Assembly: GCF_019645875.1 (NCBI RefSeq)
Contig: NZ_CP081000.1
Coordinates: 1,178,001 to 1,242,000 of the forward strand
DNA from: Mycolicibacterium senegalense
Lineage (GTDB): Bacteria; Actinomycetota; Actinomycetes; Mycobacteriales; Mycobacteriaceae
Direction: 5' to 3'
Length of the DNA stretch: 64,000 nucleotides
Shown: one piece after another, positions 1 to 8,930 of the stretch
How positions within the stretch are numbered: position 1 is the stretch's first letter
Layout of the letters: each line of letters opens with the position of its first letter
Notes under the pieces: generated by a model
Told to the model about the DNA's origin: nothing
The model's database searches: none
The model's input: the letters and a program-made list of their open reading frames with translations, nothing else
Made by a program: the position numbers and the translations under genes

Positions 1-660
1 CCGGCGACCACCGATTTCCCCACTGCCGTACAGGGAATCGCCGATGCCCGGGCACACATCATGACCACCGCGGCCAATTGCCCCGATACCAAGATGGTGC
101 TCGGCGGGTTCTCTCAGGGCGCGGCGGTCATCGGTTTCGTAACTGCCAGCGTTGTGCCGGACGGGATTTCGCCGGATAGCGTGCCTACGCCCATGCCGCC
201 GGATTTAGCTGACCACGTGTCGGCCGTCGCGTTGTTCGGCAAGCCGTCGCAGCGATTCATGAGGGTGCTCAACAACCCATCGGTGATCGTCGGCCCGAAT
301 TACACGGCCAAGGCCATCGACCTCTGTGTCGACAACGACCTGGTGTGTGACCCGCAGGGCAGAAGCTTCGGCATCCACACGCAGTACGCGGAGGCCGGGC
401 TGGTCAATCAGGGTGCCGCCTTTGCGGCGAGCAAGCTTCAGGACGACTGGGCTCGTCAGGCAACACCGCCCGCTCCACCGGCGACGCTGGCCGGCGCCGG
501 GCCGGCGCAGCCGTCGCGGGTACCTGCTCAACCGGTGCAAGCCGCTCCGCCGGCACAGCACATGGGTCCGGTGCCGCGGAACCTTCCCGGCCCGGCCCCG
601 GCTCAAAGCCCGCCGGCGCCGACCACGTCCACCCCGGTGCCCGTCGCGCCGCTGGCGTGA
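1..660 (+). CDS. Cutinase-family serine esterase, 3' part (5' end outside the window)
   Basis: The reading frame is open from base 1, so the gene starts upstream of the window. The catalytic serine sits in GGFSQGA (Ser codon 112-114), the catalytic Asp follows in the CVDNDLVCD segment flanked by two cysteines, and the His is in GIHTQYA, which is the Ser-Asp-His order of alpha/beta-hydrolase cutinases. Mycobacterial members are usually secreted esterases or phospholipases acting on cell-envelope or host lipids. The last 60 or so residues are a Pro/Ala-rich tail, common in mycobacterial secreted proteins. The signal peptide, if any, lies outside the window. Substrate cannot be told from sequence. 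Confidence 0.92.
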   Translation, partial: PATTDFPTAVQGIADARAHIMTTAANCPDTKMVLGGFSQGAAVIGFVTASVVPDGISPDSVPTPMPPDLADHVSAVALFGKPSQRFMRVLNNPSVIVGPNYTAKAIDLCVDNDLVCDPQGRSFGIHTQYAEAGLVNQGAAFAASKLQDDWARQATPPAPPATLAGAGPAQPSRVPAQPVQAAPPAQHMGPVPRNLPGPAPAQSPPAPTTSTPVPVAPLA

Positions 661-690
661 ATCGGCCGTGAATCGGCCGTGAATCGGCGT
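658..690. repeat. Three tandem 11-bp units at the cutinase stop codon
   Basis: The unit TGAATCGGCCG is repeated at 658-668 and 669-679, and a third copy at 680-690 ends in GT instead of CG. Each unit starts with TGA, and the first TGA is the stop codon of the cutinase frame, so slippage here would not change the protein. No function is evident. Confidence 0.8.
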
Positions 691-697
691 TGTCGGG

Positions 698-982
698 TCA
701 GTGCGCGTTATTGCTGAACAGATAGACACCGGTGTGGTGGCCGATGAAGTTGTTGGCGATGAACAGCACGCCCGTGACCACGACCACCAGCACCAACGCG
801 AACATCACCCAGCTCAGGCCGGTCAGCAGCCGGCCACGGCCGGGTTCTGAGGCACCGGCGGCGACATCGCCCGCGATGTGCAGGCGCACCCCGATCGCGA
901 ACAACGTCGGCACTGAGGCGCCCACCGCCAATCCGAAGAGCAGGATCTTGCCGACGGCCACAAGGTTGATCCAGTTGCTCAT
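698..982 (-). CDS. Small two-helix membrane protein coupled to the phosphate transporter
   Basis: 94-aa protein starting MSNWINLVAV. An in-frame ATG upstream exists, but the start at 982 overlaps the stop of the phosphate transporter gene by four bases (ATGA), the usual translational-coupling arrangement. Two hydrophobic helices are visible: one around residues 9-27 and one around residues 55-79 (LSWVMFALVLVVVVTGVLF). No catalytic motif is seen. Its position directly behind a PiT transporter suggests an accessory membrane subunit of that transporter, which is an inference from context only. Confidence 0.8.
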   Translation of the reverse strand: MSNWINLVAVGKILLFGLAVGASVPTLFAIGVRLHIAGDVAAGASEPGRGRLLTGLSWVMFALVLVVVVTGVLFIANNFIGHHTGVYLFSNNAH

Positions 983-2145
983 ACGACGTCCCGTTCCTGC
1001 TTGTTCTCGAACGCGGTGAGGCTGCCCTGCCACGCGTCGTTGACGTTGTTGTGGTCGATCGGCGGTTTACGCGACTTGAGCCAGATGGGCACCGTGGCGG
1101 CGATCAGCGCGACGAACCCGACCAGTGGTCCGGCGAAGCCGCCGATGCCGTGCACGAGAACGTAGGTCAGGGCGCCGACGAGGCCCGCGGCCGGAAGGGT
1201 GATCAGCCACGCGGTGGCCATGTTGCGCGCCACGCCCCACCGCACCTCGGTGCGGCGGCCCAGGCCGCTGCCCAGGATCGACCCGGTCGCCACGTGTGTG
1301 GTGGACAGTGAGTAGCCGAAGTGGCTGGACAGCAGAATCGTTGCCGCTGAGGAGACTTCGGCGGCCATGCCCTGGGGCGCTTCGGTGTCGACGAGTCCCT
1401 TGCCCAGGGTGCGGATGACGCGCCAGCCGCCCGACAGGGTGCCGAGGGCGATGGCGACCGCGCACGCGGCGATCACCCAGAACGGCGGCATGGTCGTCGA
1501 GTCGTCGACGGCGCCGTAGGAGATGAGGGCCAGAAAGATGATGCCCATTGTCTTCTGCGCGTCGTTGGTGCCGTGCGCCAGTGAGATCAGGGAGGCTGAG
1601 CCGATCTGCCCGTAACGGAAGGCGGAGATCGTGCGCTCCCGCGGCAGGCCGCGGATCAGCCGGTACACCAGCCAGCTGGCGATGCAGGCCACCACGCCGG
1701 CGATCAGCGGTGACAACACCGCCGGGACGATGACGGTCGAGACCACGCCGCGCCAGATCACACCGTGCCCGCCCACGGCGGCGATCATCGCGCCGACAAT
1801 GCCACCGATCAGGGCGTGCGACGAGCTGGACGGGATACCCATCAGCCAGGTGAGCAGGTTCCACAGAATGCTGCCGACCAGCCCGGCGAACACCAGCTCC
1901 AGCGTCACCAGATTCGCGTCGACGAGCCCTTTGGCGATCGTGGCGGCCACGGCCGTCGACAGAAACGCGCCGACGAGGTTCAGCAGGGCCGAGAGCGCCA
2001 CCGCTGCGCGTGGTTTGAGTGCTCCACTGGCGATCGACGTCGCCATCGCATTGCCGGTGTCGTGAAAACCGTTCGTGAAATCGAACATCAGGGCGGTGAA
2101 GACGACGATGCACAGCAGGAGGAACTGTAACGACACGGTAAACAA
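979..2145 (-). CDS. pitA: PiT-family inorganic phosphate (H+-coupled) transporter
   Basis: 388-aa integral membrane protein with the duplicated PiT signature: FDFTNGFHDTGNA in the N-terminal half and SLAHGTNDAQKTMGI in the C-terminal half, each followed by membrane segments. These GFHD/GTND motifs are characteristic of the low-affinity metal-phosphate:H+ symporters PitA/PitB. The frame allows TTG at 2145 (used here) or GTG at 2136; both leave the first helix intact. It overlaps the next small membrane gene by four bases, so the two are probably one operon. The symbol is by family resemblance. Confidence 0.9.
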   Translation of the reverse strand: MFTVSLQFLLLCIVVFTALMFDFTNGFHDTGNAMATSIASGALKPRAAVALSALLNLVGAFLSTAVAATIAKGLVDANLVTLELVFAGLVGSILWNLLTWLMGIPSSSSHALIGGIVGAMIAAVGGHGVIWRGVVSTVIVPAVLSPLIAGVVACIASWLVYRLIRGLPRERTISAFRYGQIGSASLISLAHGTNDAQKTMGIIFLALISYGAVDDSTTMPPFWVIAACAVAIALGTLSGGWRVIRTLGKGLVDTEAPQGMAAEVSSAATILLSSHFGYSLSTTHVATGSILGSGLGRRTEVRWGVARNMATAWLITLPAAGLVGALTYVLVHGIGGFAGPLVGFVALIAATVPIWLKSRKPPIDHNNVNDAWQGSLTAFENKQERDVV

Positions 2146-2257
2146 TTGTTGAACACAATCGCTACGAAAACCTAATTAACTGGATGAGGTCTCTGTCACT
2201 CCTCGGGCCCGAAGGTAGGGACCCGAAAATCGGCCGGGTGTGGTAGCCGCGTCGACG

Positions 2258-2713
2258 TCAGCGGTTCGGGATTTTGACTTCGAGGAGCTTGAGCGCCTCC
2301 ATGATGTGTAGATGCGCCTCGTCCATCGTGGCGCTCATCTTGCCCAACCGGGCCTCGCTGTTCTCCGGCGTCAACACCACACATTGGTCGGCCATGCTGC
2401 GATAGCCGTCCAGGCCCTGCCGCAGGGAGTCGTTGATCTTGGCGTCAGGGCCGGGCAGAACCTTGTTGCGCACGGAGTCGACGTAATTGCGCAGGTCGTT
2501 GCAGGCGCTGTGGAGCGCGCCGAAGTCAGTTTGGTGATTCTGGGTCACCATCGCATTGGCGATCGGGCCCATCTGCGTGCCGAGGCCGGCGACGGCTTCG
2601 GTGATGGCGTGGCGCCATTCATCGGTTGCCGGGGCCATGGTGGGCGTACCCGCGACGGCGCAGCCGGAGAGCACGGATGTGGCGGCCAAGACGGCGGCGG
2701 CGAGGTACCTCAT
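2258..2713 (-). CDS. Small secreted lipoprotein of unknown function
   Basis: 151 aa. The ATG at 2713 was preferred over an upstream start because it opens directly onto a lipoprotein signal peptide MRYLAAAVLAATSVLSGC, with a clear lipobox LSGC at about residue 18. The mature part is mostly alpha-helical in appearance (heptad-like hydrophobics) with two more cysteines (CNDLRNY and DQCVVL), probably a disulfide pair. No family is recognised with certainty; similar small lipoproteins are common in mycobacteria. It is divergent from the gene at 2859 across a 145-bp gap. Confidence 0.8.
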   Translation of the reverse strand: MRYLAAAVLAATSVLSGCAVAGTPTMAPATDEWRHAITEAVAGLGTQMGPIANAMVTQNHQTDFGALHSACNDLRNYVDSVRNKVLPGPDAKINDSLRQGLDGYRSMADQCVVLTPENSEARLGKMSATMDEAHLHIMEALKLLEVKIPNR

Positions 2714-2858
2714 ATACAGCGAGCTTATGGTGTGCGCCGCATGAGCGCGGCGCCTATGACAGCTGTAAGAGTTTGCGCGTAGATCGCCGCCCCCACGTGT
2801 AAGCACCGTCACACCGGTAACCTGATCAACGACTGACTAGGCAGATCGGGGGATCGGT

Positions 2859-4049
2859 ATGGATCTCGTGCTCGGCCTCGCGATGACTTCGAGAGCCGTT
2901 CGATGGGTGCTCGTCGAAGGAACCACGGGCGAGGGGCGCCCGTTCGATCGCGGCGCAATCTCGTTCGAGGATGCCGCCGTTTACGACCCTGATGGGCTGC
3001 TGCGCGGCTTGGTCGACGACACCGAGCTCGAAGCCGGGCACCGCATCCATGCCATTGGCGTGACGTGGACCAATGACGCGGCGCCGTTGGCCGGCCGCAT
3101 CATGCAGTCCCTCGACACCCGCGGCTACGGAAATGTCTTCGCGGTCTCGGAGATCGAGGCGGCCGGCATGCTGGCCAGCGGTATCGCGGAGATCACCGAG
3201 CACGACGACATCGCCGTGTGCATCGTCGAACCGGACGCTGCCGTCGTGTCGATCGTGACCCCTGACGATGTCAGCGCCGACCGGATCGAGCGGTCCGAGA
3301 CTTTCGTCGCCGACATCACCGGATTGCTGGCGCTGACGGGCCGGCCGATCAGCGCGATGTTCGTCCTGGGCTCCGACGCCCACCCTCCGTTGGTGACCGA
3401 GCTGGCCGAGTCCATCCCGGCTTCGGTGATCACCGCAGCCGAATCCGATCTGGCATTCGCGCGGGGAGCCGGGCTGGCGGCGGCGCTCGCGGTGAATACC
3501 GTTGACACGCCGCCCAAGAGGGTGCACTGGACCAAGGTCGGTGCATTGACTTCGGTCGTCGGTGGGGCCTTGGTGACCCTCGTGGTGGCCAGCTCGGCCG
3601 CGATCGGGCTGCATCTGCATCCGGGGGCGGTGTCGAAAACCGCGCAGGCCGCCAGCATTCAGGAACCGGCGCCCGAAGCCGGCCCGGCGCCCAAACCCGT
3701 GCAGAAGCCGGCTGACAAGCCGGCGGCAAAGCCCGCCGTCAGGCCGGCCCCTGCGGCTCCCGCCGCTCCGCCGCCGGCTCAGGCTGTCGAGGCGGCCAAT
3801 CCGCCGGCCCAGCCGCCGCCCGCCCACGTTCCGCCGGCCCCGGCGGCTCCGGCGCCTGAGCCTGCTCCTGCCTACGTACCGCCCGCGCCGGCACCGGTGT
3901 ACACACCACCGCCCGCGCCGGTGTACACACCACCGCCCGCGCCGGTGTACACGCCGCCGCCGTATGTGCCCCCGCCGGTGACTTACCCGCAGCCGCGGCT
4001 GCGGGACCGGATCATCGAGCGCATCCCGATCATCAACCGGTTCCACTGA
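2859..4049 (+). CDS. Mycobacterial membrane protein with ASKHA-like N-terminal region and Pro-rich C-terminus (DUF7159-like)
   Basis: 396 aa. Residues 1-215 form a globular region starting MDLVLGLAMTSRAVRWVLVEG, the pattern of a family of mycobacterial proteins now called DUF7159 (from memory). A single membrane helix follows at about 227-253 (GALTSVVGGALVTLVVASSAAIGL), then about 120 residues rich in Pro, Ala and Lys, including three VYTPPPAP units, and a basic tail. The topology suggests a cytoplasmic sensor-like domain with a long Pro-rich extracytoplasmic stalk. Function unknown. It overlaps the convergent helicase gene by 17 bp. Confidence 0.82.
   Translation: MDLVLGLAMTSRAVRWVLVEGTTGEGRPFDRGAISFEDAAVYDPDGLLRGLVDDTELEAGHRIHAIGVTWTNDAAPLAGRIMQSLDTRGYGNVFAVSEIEAAGMLASGIAEITEHDDIAVCIVEPDAAVVSIVTPDDVSADRIERSETFVADITGLLALTGRPISAMFVLGSDAHPPLVTELAESIPASVITAAESDLAFARGAGLAAALAVNTVDTPPKRVHWTKVGALTSVVGGALVTLVVASSAAIGLHLHPGAVSKTAQAASIQEPAPEAGPAPKPVQKPADKPAAKPAVRPAPAAPAAPPPAQAVEAANPPAQPPPAHVPPAPAAPAPEPAPAYVPPAPAPVYTPPPAPVYTPPPAPVYTPPPYVPPPVTYPQPRLRDRIIERIPIINRFH
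3894..3965 (+). repeat. Three tandem 24-bp units encoding VYTPPPAP
   Basis: Three consecutive 24-bp units (3894-3917, 3918-3941, 3942-3965) lie inside the Pro-rich tail of the gene at 2859. The first two are identical and the third has drifted. Copy number is likely variable between strains through slippage; the reading frame is preserved by the unit length. Confidence 0.85.
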
Positions 4050-5979
4050 ATTTGGCGGTCAGCCCGGCCCGGGCCAACCGGGCCTGCTCGGCCCGCACCA
4101 CCTCGTCCTGATGTGGGGGAGCCTGGTCGGGGTGCTGCGCCAGGCGGCGGATGGGCTCGTCGACCGTGGCCCTGGCCAACAGTCGGTACACCCGCACGGT
4201 GTGCAGTTCGCTGAGCCGCTGGGTGCGTCCGACGATCCGCCGTTCCGTGCGTGGCTGCCATTGCGGCTCGGCGATGATGAACACGACCGGGGCATTCAGC
4301 CGGCGTAGATCCAGCGCGCCGACGCCGATGTCGGCCAACAGGGTGGCCGGTCCGCGGTCGGTTGCGAACGCGTCGACGACTGCCTGCCGATCGGGCACCG
4401 ATTCATCAACCGGGCCGAAGATATTGCCCGGCAATGCTTTCCGAATCACGTCCAGCACCGCCGGAAAATGTGAGAACACCACCACCCGGGCGCCGTTGAT
4501 GTGGGCCTCGTTGACCAGTTCGATCAGCCGGTCCAGTTTGGCTGCCGGTGTCGGTGAGCCGGACGGCCACGCGGCCTGGCGGATCGCGCTGAAGTTCCCG
4601 CTGGAGACGGCCTGGCGGTAGCGCTCTCGGTCGGCGCGGCTGGGGCGCACCCATTCCTCGGTGGAGATCCGCGCCGGCAATTCGTCGACCACGTCGCGGT
4701 AGTCGCGCCGCAGGTACACCCGGTCTACTGCGCGGCGGAAGGCGATCGACCCGCGGTCGCCCGCATTGGGCGCCACTTTCCCGGCGACCTCAGGCTGCAG
4801 AAAGTCGGCGAGATGGCGAAAACCGCCGACCCGCTGGTGCATTGGAACACCGGACAGGAACAGCACGCGGTTGTCGGTGCTCAGCACGTTGCGGACAGCG
4901 CGGGCCCGGTCCGACTTCGGGTCGCGCAGCAGGTGCGCCTCGTCGACGATGACCAGCCCGGGGCGTTCGGGCAGCTTGATGCGCTGGAGGGTGTCGTAGG
5001 AGACGATGGCCACTCCGCCGGCGGCCTTCCAATTCTCAAGGCGTGCATCGCGTTCGCTGCCGCGGATCTCGATCGCGCGCAGTGCGGTGTGCTTGGCTGT
5101 CTCTGCGGCCCAATGGATTCCGGTGTTGGGCTGACATACCACCAGGGTGTGGCGCAGCTGTGCGGCGGCCAGGTGCGCCGCGACCGCCAGTGCCTGCAGG
5201 GTTTTGCCCAGGCCGAGATCGTCGCACAGCAGTACCCGCTCCCGGGCCAGCGCATAGCGGGCGCCGAAGTCCTGGTAGCCGCGCAGTTCGGTGCGGAGCA
5301 GGGTGCGGTTCAGCACGGTCTGCTCGACCAGCGCGGCCACCTCGGCACCGATGAAACCCTGTGCGGCATCGATATCGGTTGTTCCGGAGGCGAATTCGGT
5401 GAGCAGCTGGTCGATGGGCCGTGGGTCGGCGCGGTAGCTCACCCACGGATCGCCCTGGCGGTGCCGGGCGTCGTCGATGCGGTCCAGCAGCCCGCGTGCC
5501 GAGTTCAGCAGTTGATCCGACGCGGTGTTGCTGCGCAGCCGGGGCATCAGCCGGCGCAATTGCTTGACCGGCAGGTCGGCCTCAGCCAGCGTCAGTAGCG
5601 AGGAGAGCAACTCGGTGTCTTCCCCGGGGCGCAGCCGGGGCCGCGTGGTGGTGCGGAGGTGGTCGGCCATGGCCTGCGCGGCGGCCTGCACCGCCTGCGC
5701 GGCCTCGATGTCGACACCGGGAACCTGGGTCAACAGCCGCGCCGGCACGCTGTGAACGTCGGCGACCGTGCGGTAATCGGAATTGGCCAGCCCGCCGAGC
5801 CGGGCGCCCCGCGCCAGGTACGGGCGCAGGTGCGGCAGCGGCGCAGACTTCAGGGTTTGCGTGACCACCTCGTCGGTGCTCGCGCGGATCCGGTCGGCGA
5901 TCTCGGCGCGGAGTTTGCCGACGCCGGCGAGCGCAGCCTCGGCGTGGCGGATCAGCTCGGTGGAATCGGCGCTGTCCAT
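4033..5979 (-). CDS. SNF2-type DEAD/DEAH-box helicase
   Basis: 648 aa. Motif I reads DDLGLGKTLQ, motif II VDEAHLL, motif III LSGVP (in place of SATP), and a late-helicase segment with VGRTQRLSE (motif VI region) is followed by VRVYRLLA, together the signature of SNF2/RapA-like superfamily-2 translocases. The N-terminal 200 residues resemble no domain I know, with repeated helical hairpins (HLRTTTRPRLRPGED etc.). The C-terminal lobe is short for a SNF2 protein. It probably acts on protein-DNA complexes; the target is unknown. It is not linked to the defence island 30 kb downstream. The start ATG at 5979 lacks an obvious ribosome-binding site. Confidence 0.85.
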   Translation of the reverse strand: MDSADSTELIRHAEAALAGVGKLRAEIADRIRASTDEVVTQTLKSAPLPHLRPYLARGARLGGLANSDYRTVADVHSVPARLLTQVPGVDIEAAQAVQAAAQAMADHLRTTTRPRLRPGEDTELLSSLLTLAEADLPVKQLRRLMPRLRSNTASDQLLNSARGLLDRIDDARHRQGDPWVSYRADPRPIDQLLTEFASGTTDIDAAQGFIGAEVAALVEQTVLNRTLLRTELRGYQDFGARYALARERVLLCDDLGLGKTLQALAVAAHLAAAQLRHTLVVCQPNTGIHWAAETAKHTALRAIEIRGSERDARLENWKAAGGVAIVSYDTLQRIKLPERPGLVIVDEAHLLRDPKSDRARAVRNVLSTDNRVLFLSGVPMHQRVGGFRHLADFLQPEVAGKVAPNAGDRGSIAFRRAVDRVYLRRDYRDVVDELPARISTEEWVRPSRADRERYRQAVSSGNFSAIRQAAWPSGSPTPAAKLDRLIELVNEAHINGARVVVFSHFPAVLDVIRKALPGNIFGPVDESVPDRQAVVDAFATDRGPATLLADIGVGALDLRRLNAPVVFIIAEPQWQPRTERRIVGRTQRLSELHTVRVYRLLARATVDEPIRRLAQHPDQAPPHQDEVVRAEQARLARAGLTAKFSGTG

Positions 5980-6104
5980 GACAAATCATCATGGCACCTG
6001 ATCGGGATCGCCGGATGCGCGGATTGTCCGGGATTCTTCGCCGGGATCGCCCAGGCCACTCGGCTCTCGACCACAATGTCTCGTCGGCGGCTCATTGGCC
6101 TCGT

Positions 6105-6275
6105 GCCCACCTGTCCGCGACACCGTCGCTGACAGTTGGACAACCCAAATTCTGTTACCTACGAGGCAATTACGAACCAAAGTGACTCGAGTAAACATCG
6201 CGCCTGTGGCCAACGATGCTCACGAGCCTCCTGTGGCGATTGTCGCTGAAATGTCGCTCATAGCCGGGCACATCG
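6105..6275. repeat. Half-copy of the dispersed palindrome/TIR element
   Basis: Within the 329-bp gap 5980-6308. An imperfect palindrome (arms 6105-6121 and 6125-6141, 14 of 17 matching, 3-bp spacer) is followed 116 bases later by TGTCGCTGAA and a terminal motif ending GGGCA...TCGG. The same palindrome, 3-bp spacer, 116-base distance and terminal motif occur at 21579-21750; the last 41 bases match at 35 positions. The left arm of the element is absent. The bases 5980-6104 hold nothing I can name. Confidence 0.75.
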
Positions 6276-6308
6276 GTAAGTGCCCGCCAGTCACGACACG
6301 CCGGCGCC

Positions 6309-8684
6309 TCAGATCATCTCGTTCTTGGTCAACCAGCGCATCACCGGCCAGCCGATGAACACCGGCAACCAGCAGGTCAGCACACGGTAGAGCAGCACCG
6401 CGGGCACCCCGATCGCCGCGGGCACCCCGAACGCGGCCAGACCACCGATCAGGGCGGCCTCGACAGCGCCCACACCGCCGGGGGTGGGTGCCGCGGAGGC
6501 CAGGGTGCCGCCGACCATGGTCACCACGGTGACGGTGATGAATGACGTGGTTCCGCCGAACGCCTCGACACTGGCCCACAGCGCCAGGGCCGCACCGAGG
6601 GTCGTACCCGCCGCACCCAGCACGATCAGCGCCAGCCGTTGTGGTTCGCGGGCCAGTTTGATCAGGTCGTCGCCGACCTCTTGCAGCTTGGGCCGCAATG
6701 AAGAGGCGAGCCAGCGGCGCAGTTTGGGCACGGCCAAAAATGCCCCGACGAGCCCGAGGGCAAGGCCGGCGATCAGGTACAGGATCGTTGAGCTGGGCAC
6801 GAAGTGCGACAGGTCCGCGGATGCCCCCGCCAACGTGCTGAACAGGATCAGCAGGATCACGTGGACGATCACCTGCACCGACTGTTGCAGGGCCACCGCC
6901 GCGGTGGCACGTGCCGTACTCAGCCCGCCCTTTTGCAAGAACCGGGTGCTCAAGGCCAGGCCGCCGACGCCTGCGGGCGTGGTGGTGGCGGCAAAGGTGT
7001 TGGCCACCTGCATGATCGAGAGGTTGCGGAAGCTCACCAGCCCGTCGGCACATGCCCACAGCGCGGCTGCCGCACCCACGTACGTCAACGCCGAGACCGT
7101 CAAGCCGAGCAACGCCCACGACCAGTCCACGGTGCGTAGCTCGGAGAAGAAGGTCGGCACGGTGCTGATGAACGGGTACGCCACGTAGACCAGCGCCACC
7201 AGCAGCACGAGTTGGATCACCTGAGTGCGGGTGAACCGGGTGATGGTCTCGGCCTGGATCTGATCGGCACCGGTCTGGCGTTTCACCTCGTCGCGCGCCG
7301 CGGCCATCACTTCTTTGGCGTCGGGCACGGCATCGCGGACCCGGGACGGCACGGCGGCTTTGGTCAGCCGCCGTGACGCGGTGAGCACGGTGTCACGGCC
7401 GAACGCGTCGATCGCTGCGGTGACCGCCGACTTCGGGTCGTACAGCGCCGTGGTGGTGACGAGCAGTTGGGCGATGTCGGACTGCAGTTGCGCGTCGGTG
7501 GCGCCGTACTCGGCATTGCCGAACCCGCCGAACAGCACGGCGCCGTCGTCGACGGTGATCTCCTTGCTGCGTAGGTCGCCGTGGGAGATCTGGTGGTCGT
7601 GCAGGGTGCGCAGCGCGTTCCATACCCGCCCGACGGTGATGTCGTCGGTGCTCTGGTCCAACGGGACCCCGCGTTTGCGGTTGTGCGCGTACAGCGTCCA
7701 GCCGCGGTCCAGCGCCGCCACCGACATGGTCGACGTGCTCGCCAGGCCGAGGTCGCCGATGGCGATGGCCATCAAGGCCCGGTGCTCGACGGCGCGGCGC
7801 ATCGAGGTCTGCAGTGGCGCGGTCTCGTTGGAGCGCAAGCGAAGTTTGCGCCATACCTGCCGCACCGCGCCGCCGCTCTGCTGGTTGGGGCCGTAGAGCT
7901 CGACGACGGCGCTGGAGTCGGGATCCGGTGACTGCGCGGTCAGTGTCAGCGGACCCGCACCGGCCGGGCGCTCCACGGTGAACGCCGAGACGACGAACCC
8001 GCGCCGGGCCAGCGCGCGCACGGCGCCGTCGAGTGGGACCTCGAGGGCGGGGGTGCCGACGAGCCACACCACCAGGGCGCCGACGAACCAGCCCGCGGTC
8101 AGGCCCAGCAGGGAGCGGGCCGGCACCACGGCGCTGACCACCAGGTGAATGGGCACGAACGCCAGCAGCAGCGTCCACCACCAGCGGCGCAGCCGGCGCG
8201 ACAGCCAGGGTCCGGAGACGGTGAGCACCGCGGCGAGCATGCCGATCCAGCGCGGGTCGTCCAAAAACTGCGAGAGCTGGGAACTGAGCCGGTCCGACAG
8301 ATCGAAATGCCACTTCGGCGCGGCGATGCCGTTGGCGGTGATCGACAGCGACAGCATCGTGATCAGCGCGGCAGCCGCGTAGGCGCCCAACAGTTTCCAT
8401 TGCCGCCCCAGCACCAGGCTGACCAGGATCACGAACGGCAGGGCCAGGATCGCGATGCCGTAGGCCAGGTACACCAGGTTGGACTGGGTCGGGGTCAGCA
8501 CCCCGACGATCTCGGAGATGGAGCGCTCCAGCGCGACCCACTCGTAGCGGGTGATCAGCGAGCTGGTGATGACGGTGGCCAGGAAGATCGCGGCCAGGGT
8601 CAGACGCAGGATGTCGTTGGTGCGCCGGGTCGGCGGTTGCAGGAGGCTGCCGGTGACGGTGATCTCCCGTCCGTCAACGCGCAT
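6309..8684 (-). CDS. Membrane flippase (LPG-synthase TM region, UPF0104-like) with an embedded kinase-like domain
   Basis: 791 aa; the ATG at 8684 has a strong ribosome-binding site (GGAAGGAGG) and was chosen over the upstream in-frame codon. There are three parts. Residues about 20-215 are several membrane helices. Residues about 230-470 are a soluble region with kinase-fold signs: HGDLRS at 368-373 in the catalytic-loop position and VLFGGFGNAEYG where DFG would lie. Residues about 490-780 are an eight-helix lysylphosphatidylglycerol synthetase/flippase-like region with TTTPAGVGGLALSTRFL and PTPGGVGAVEAAL, the glycine-rich motifs of that family. It probably handles lipid transport or modification. 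The expected metal-binding Asn after HGD and Asp of DFG are not evident, so the middle domain may be a pseudokinase. Confidence 0.82.
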   Translation of the reverse strand: MRVDGREITVTGSLLQPPTRRTNDILRLTLAAIFLATVITSSLITRYEWVALERSISEIVGVLTPTQSNLVYLAYGIAILALPFVILVSLVLGRQWKLLGAYAAAALITMLSLSITANGIAAPKWHFDLSDRLSSQLSQFLDDPRWIGMLAAVLTVSGPWLSRRLRRWWWTLLLAFVPIHLVVSAVVPARSLLGLTAGWFVGALVVWLVGTPALEVPLDGAVRALARRGFVVSAFTVERPAGAGPLTLTAQSPDPDSSAVVELYGPNQQSGGAVRQVWRKLRLRSNETAPLQTSMRRAVEHRALMAIAIGDLGLASTSTMSVAALDRGWTLYAHNRKRGVPLDQSTDDITVGRVWNALRTLHDHQISHGDLRSKEITVDDGAVLFGGFGNAEYGATDAQLQSDIAQLLVTTTALYDPKSAVTAAIDAFGRDTVLTASRRLTKAAVPSRVRDAVPDAKEVMAAARDEVKRQTGADQIQAETITRFTRTQVIQLVLLVALVYVAYPFISTVPTFFSELRTVDWSWALLGLTVSALTYVGAAAALWACADGLVSFRNLSIMQVANTFAATTTPAGVGGLALSTRFLQKGGLSTARATAAVALQQSVQVIVHVILLILFSTLAGASADLSHFVPSSTILYLIAGLALGLVGAFLAVPKLRRWLASSLRPKLQEVGDDLIKLAREPQRLALIVLGAAGTTLGAALALWASVEAFGGTTSFITVTVVTMVGGTLASAAPTPGGVGAVEAALIGGLAAFGVPAAIGVPAVLLYRVLTCWLPVFIGWPVMRWLTKNEMI

Positions 8685-8930
8685 GTTCCTCCTTCCTGAC
8701 CCGTTACCAAGACTCGCTACCAAAGCCCGCGACCAAAGTAGCGGGATGGGACACCGATATCGGCATTTGGTGCCGATCTGGACCGTTACGAATTCACATC
8801 GGTCTCTTTTGTCACCGCGGGCGACAATTTTTGCTCGCTCGATGTGATCTAGGCCGACGGATGCGGCAATCGTGATGTAACTTCGAGCGACATGCCAACG
8901 CCGAATTGGCCGCTCCCGAGGAGTTGAACG

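Noticed and set aside
2826..4046. 406-aa minus-strand frame opposite the Pro-rich gene
   Set aside because: Arg/His/Gly-rich antisense shadow of a Pro/Ala-rich gene; no motif, and the + strand frame has clear domain structure.
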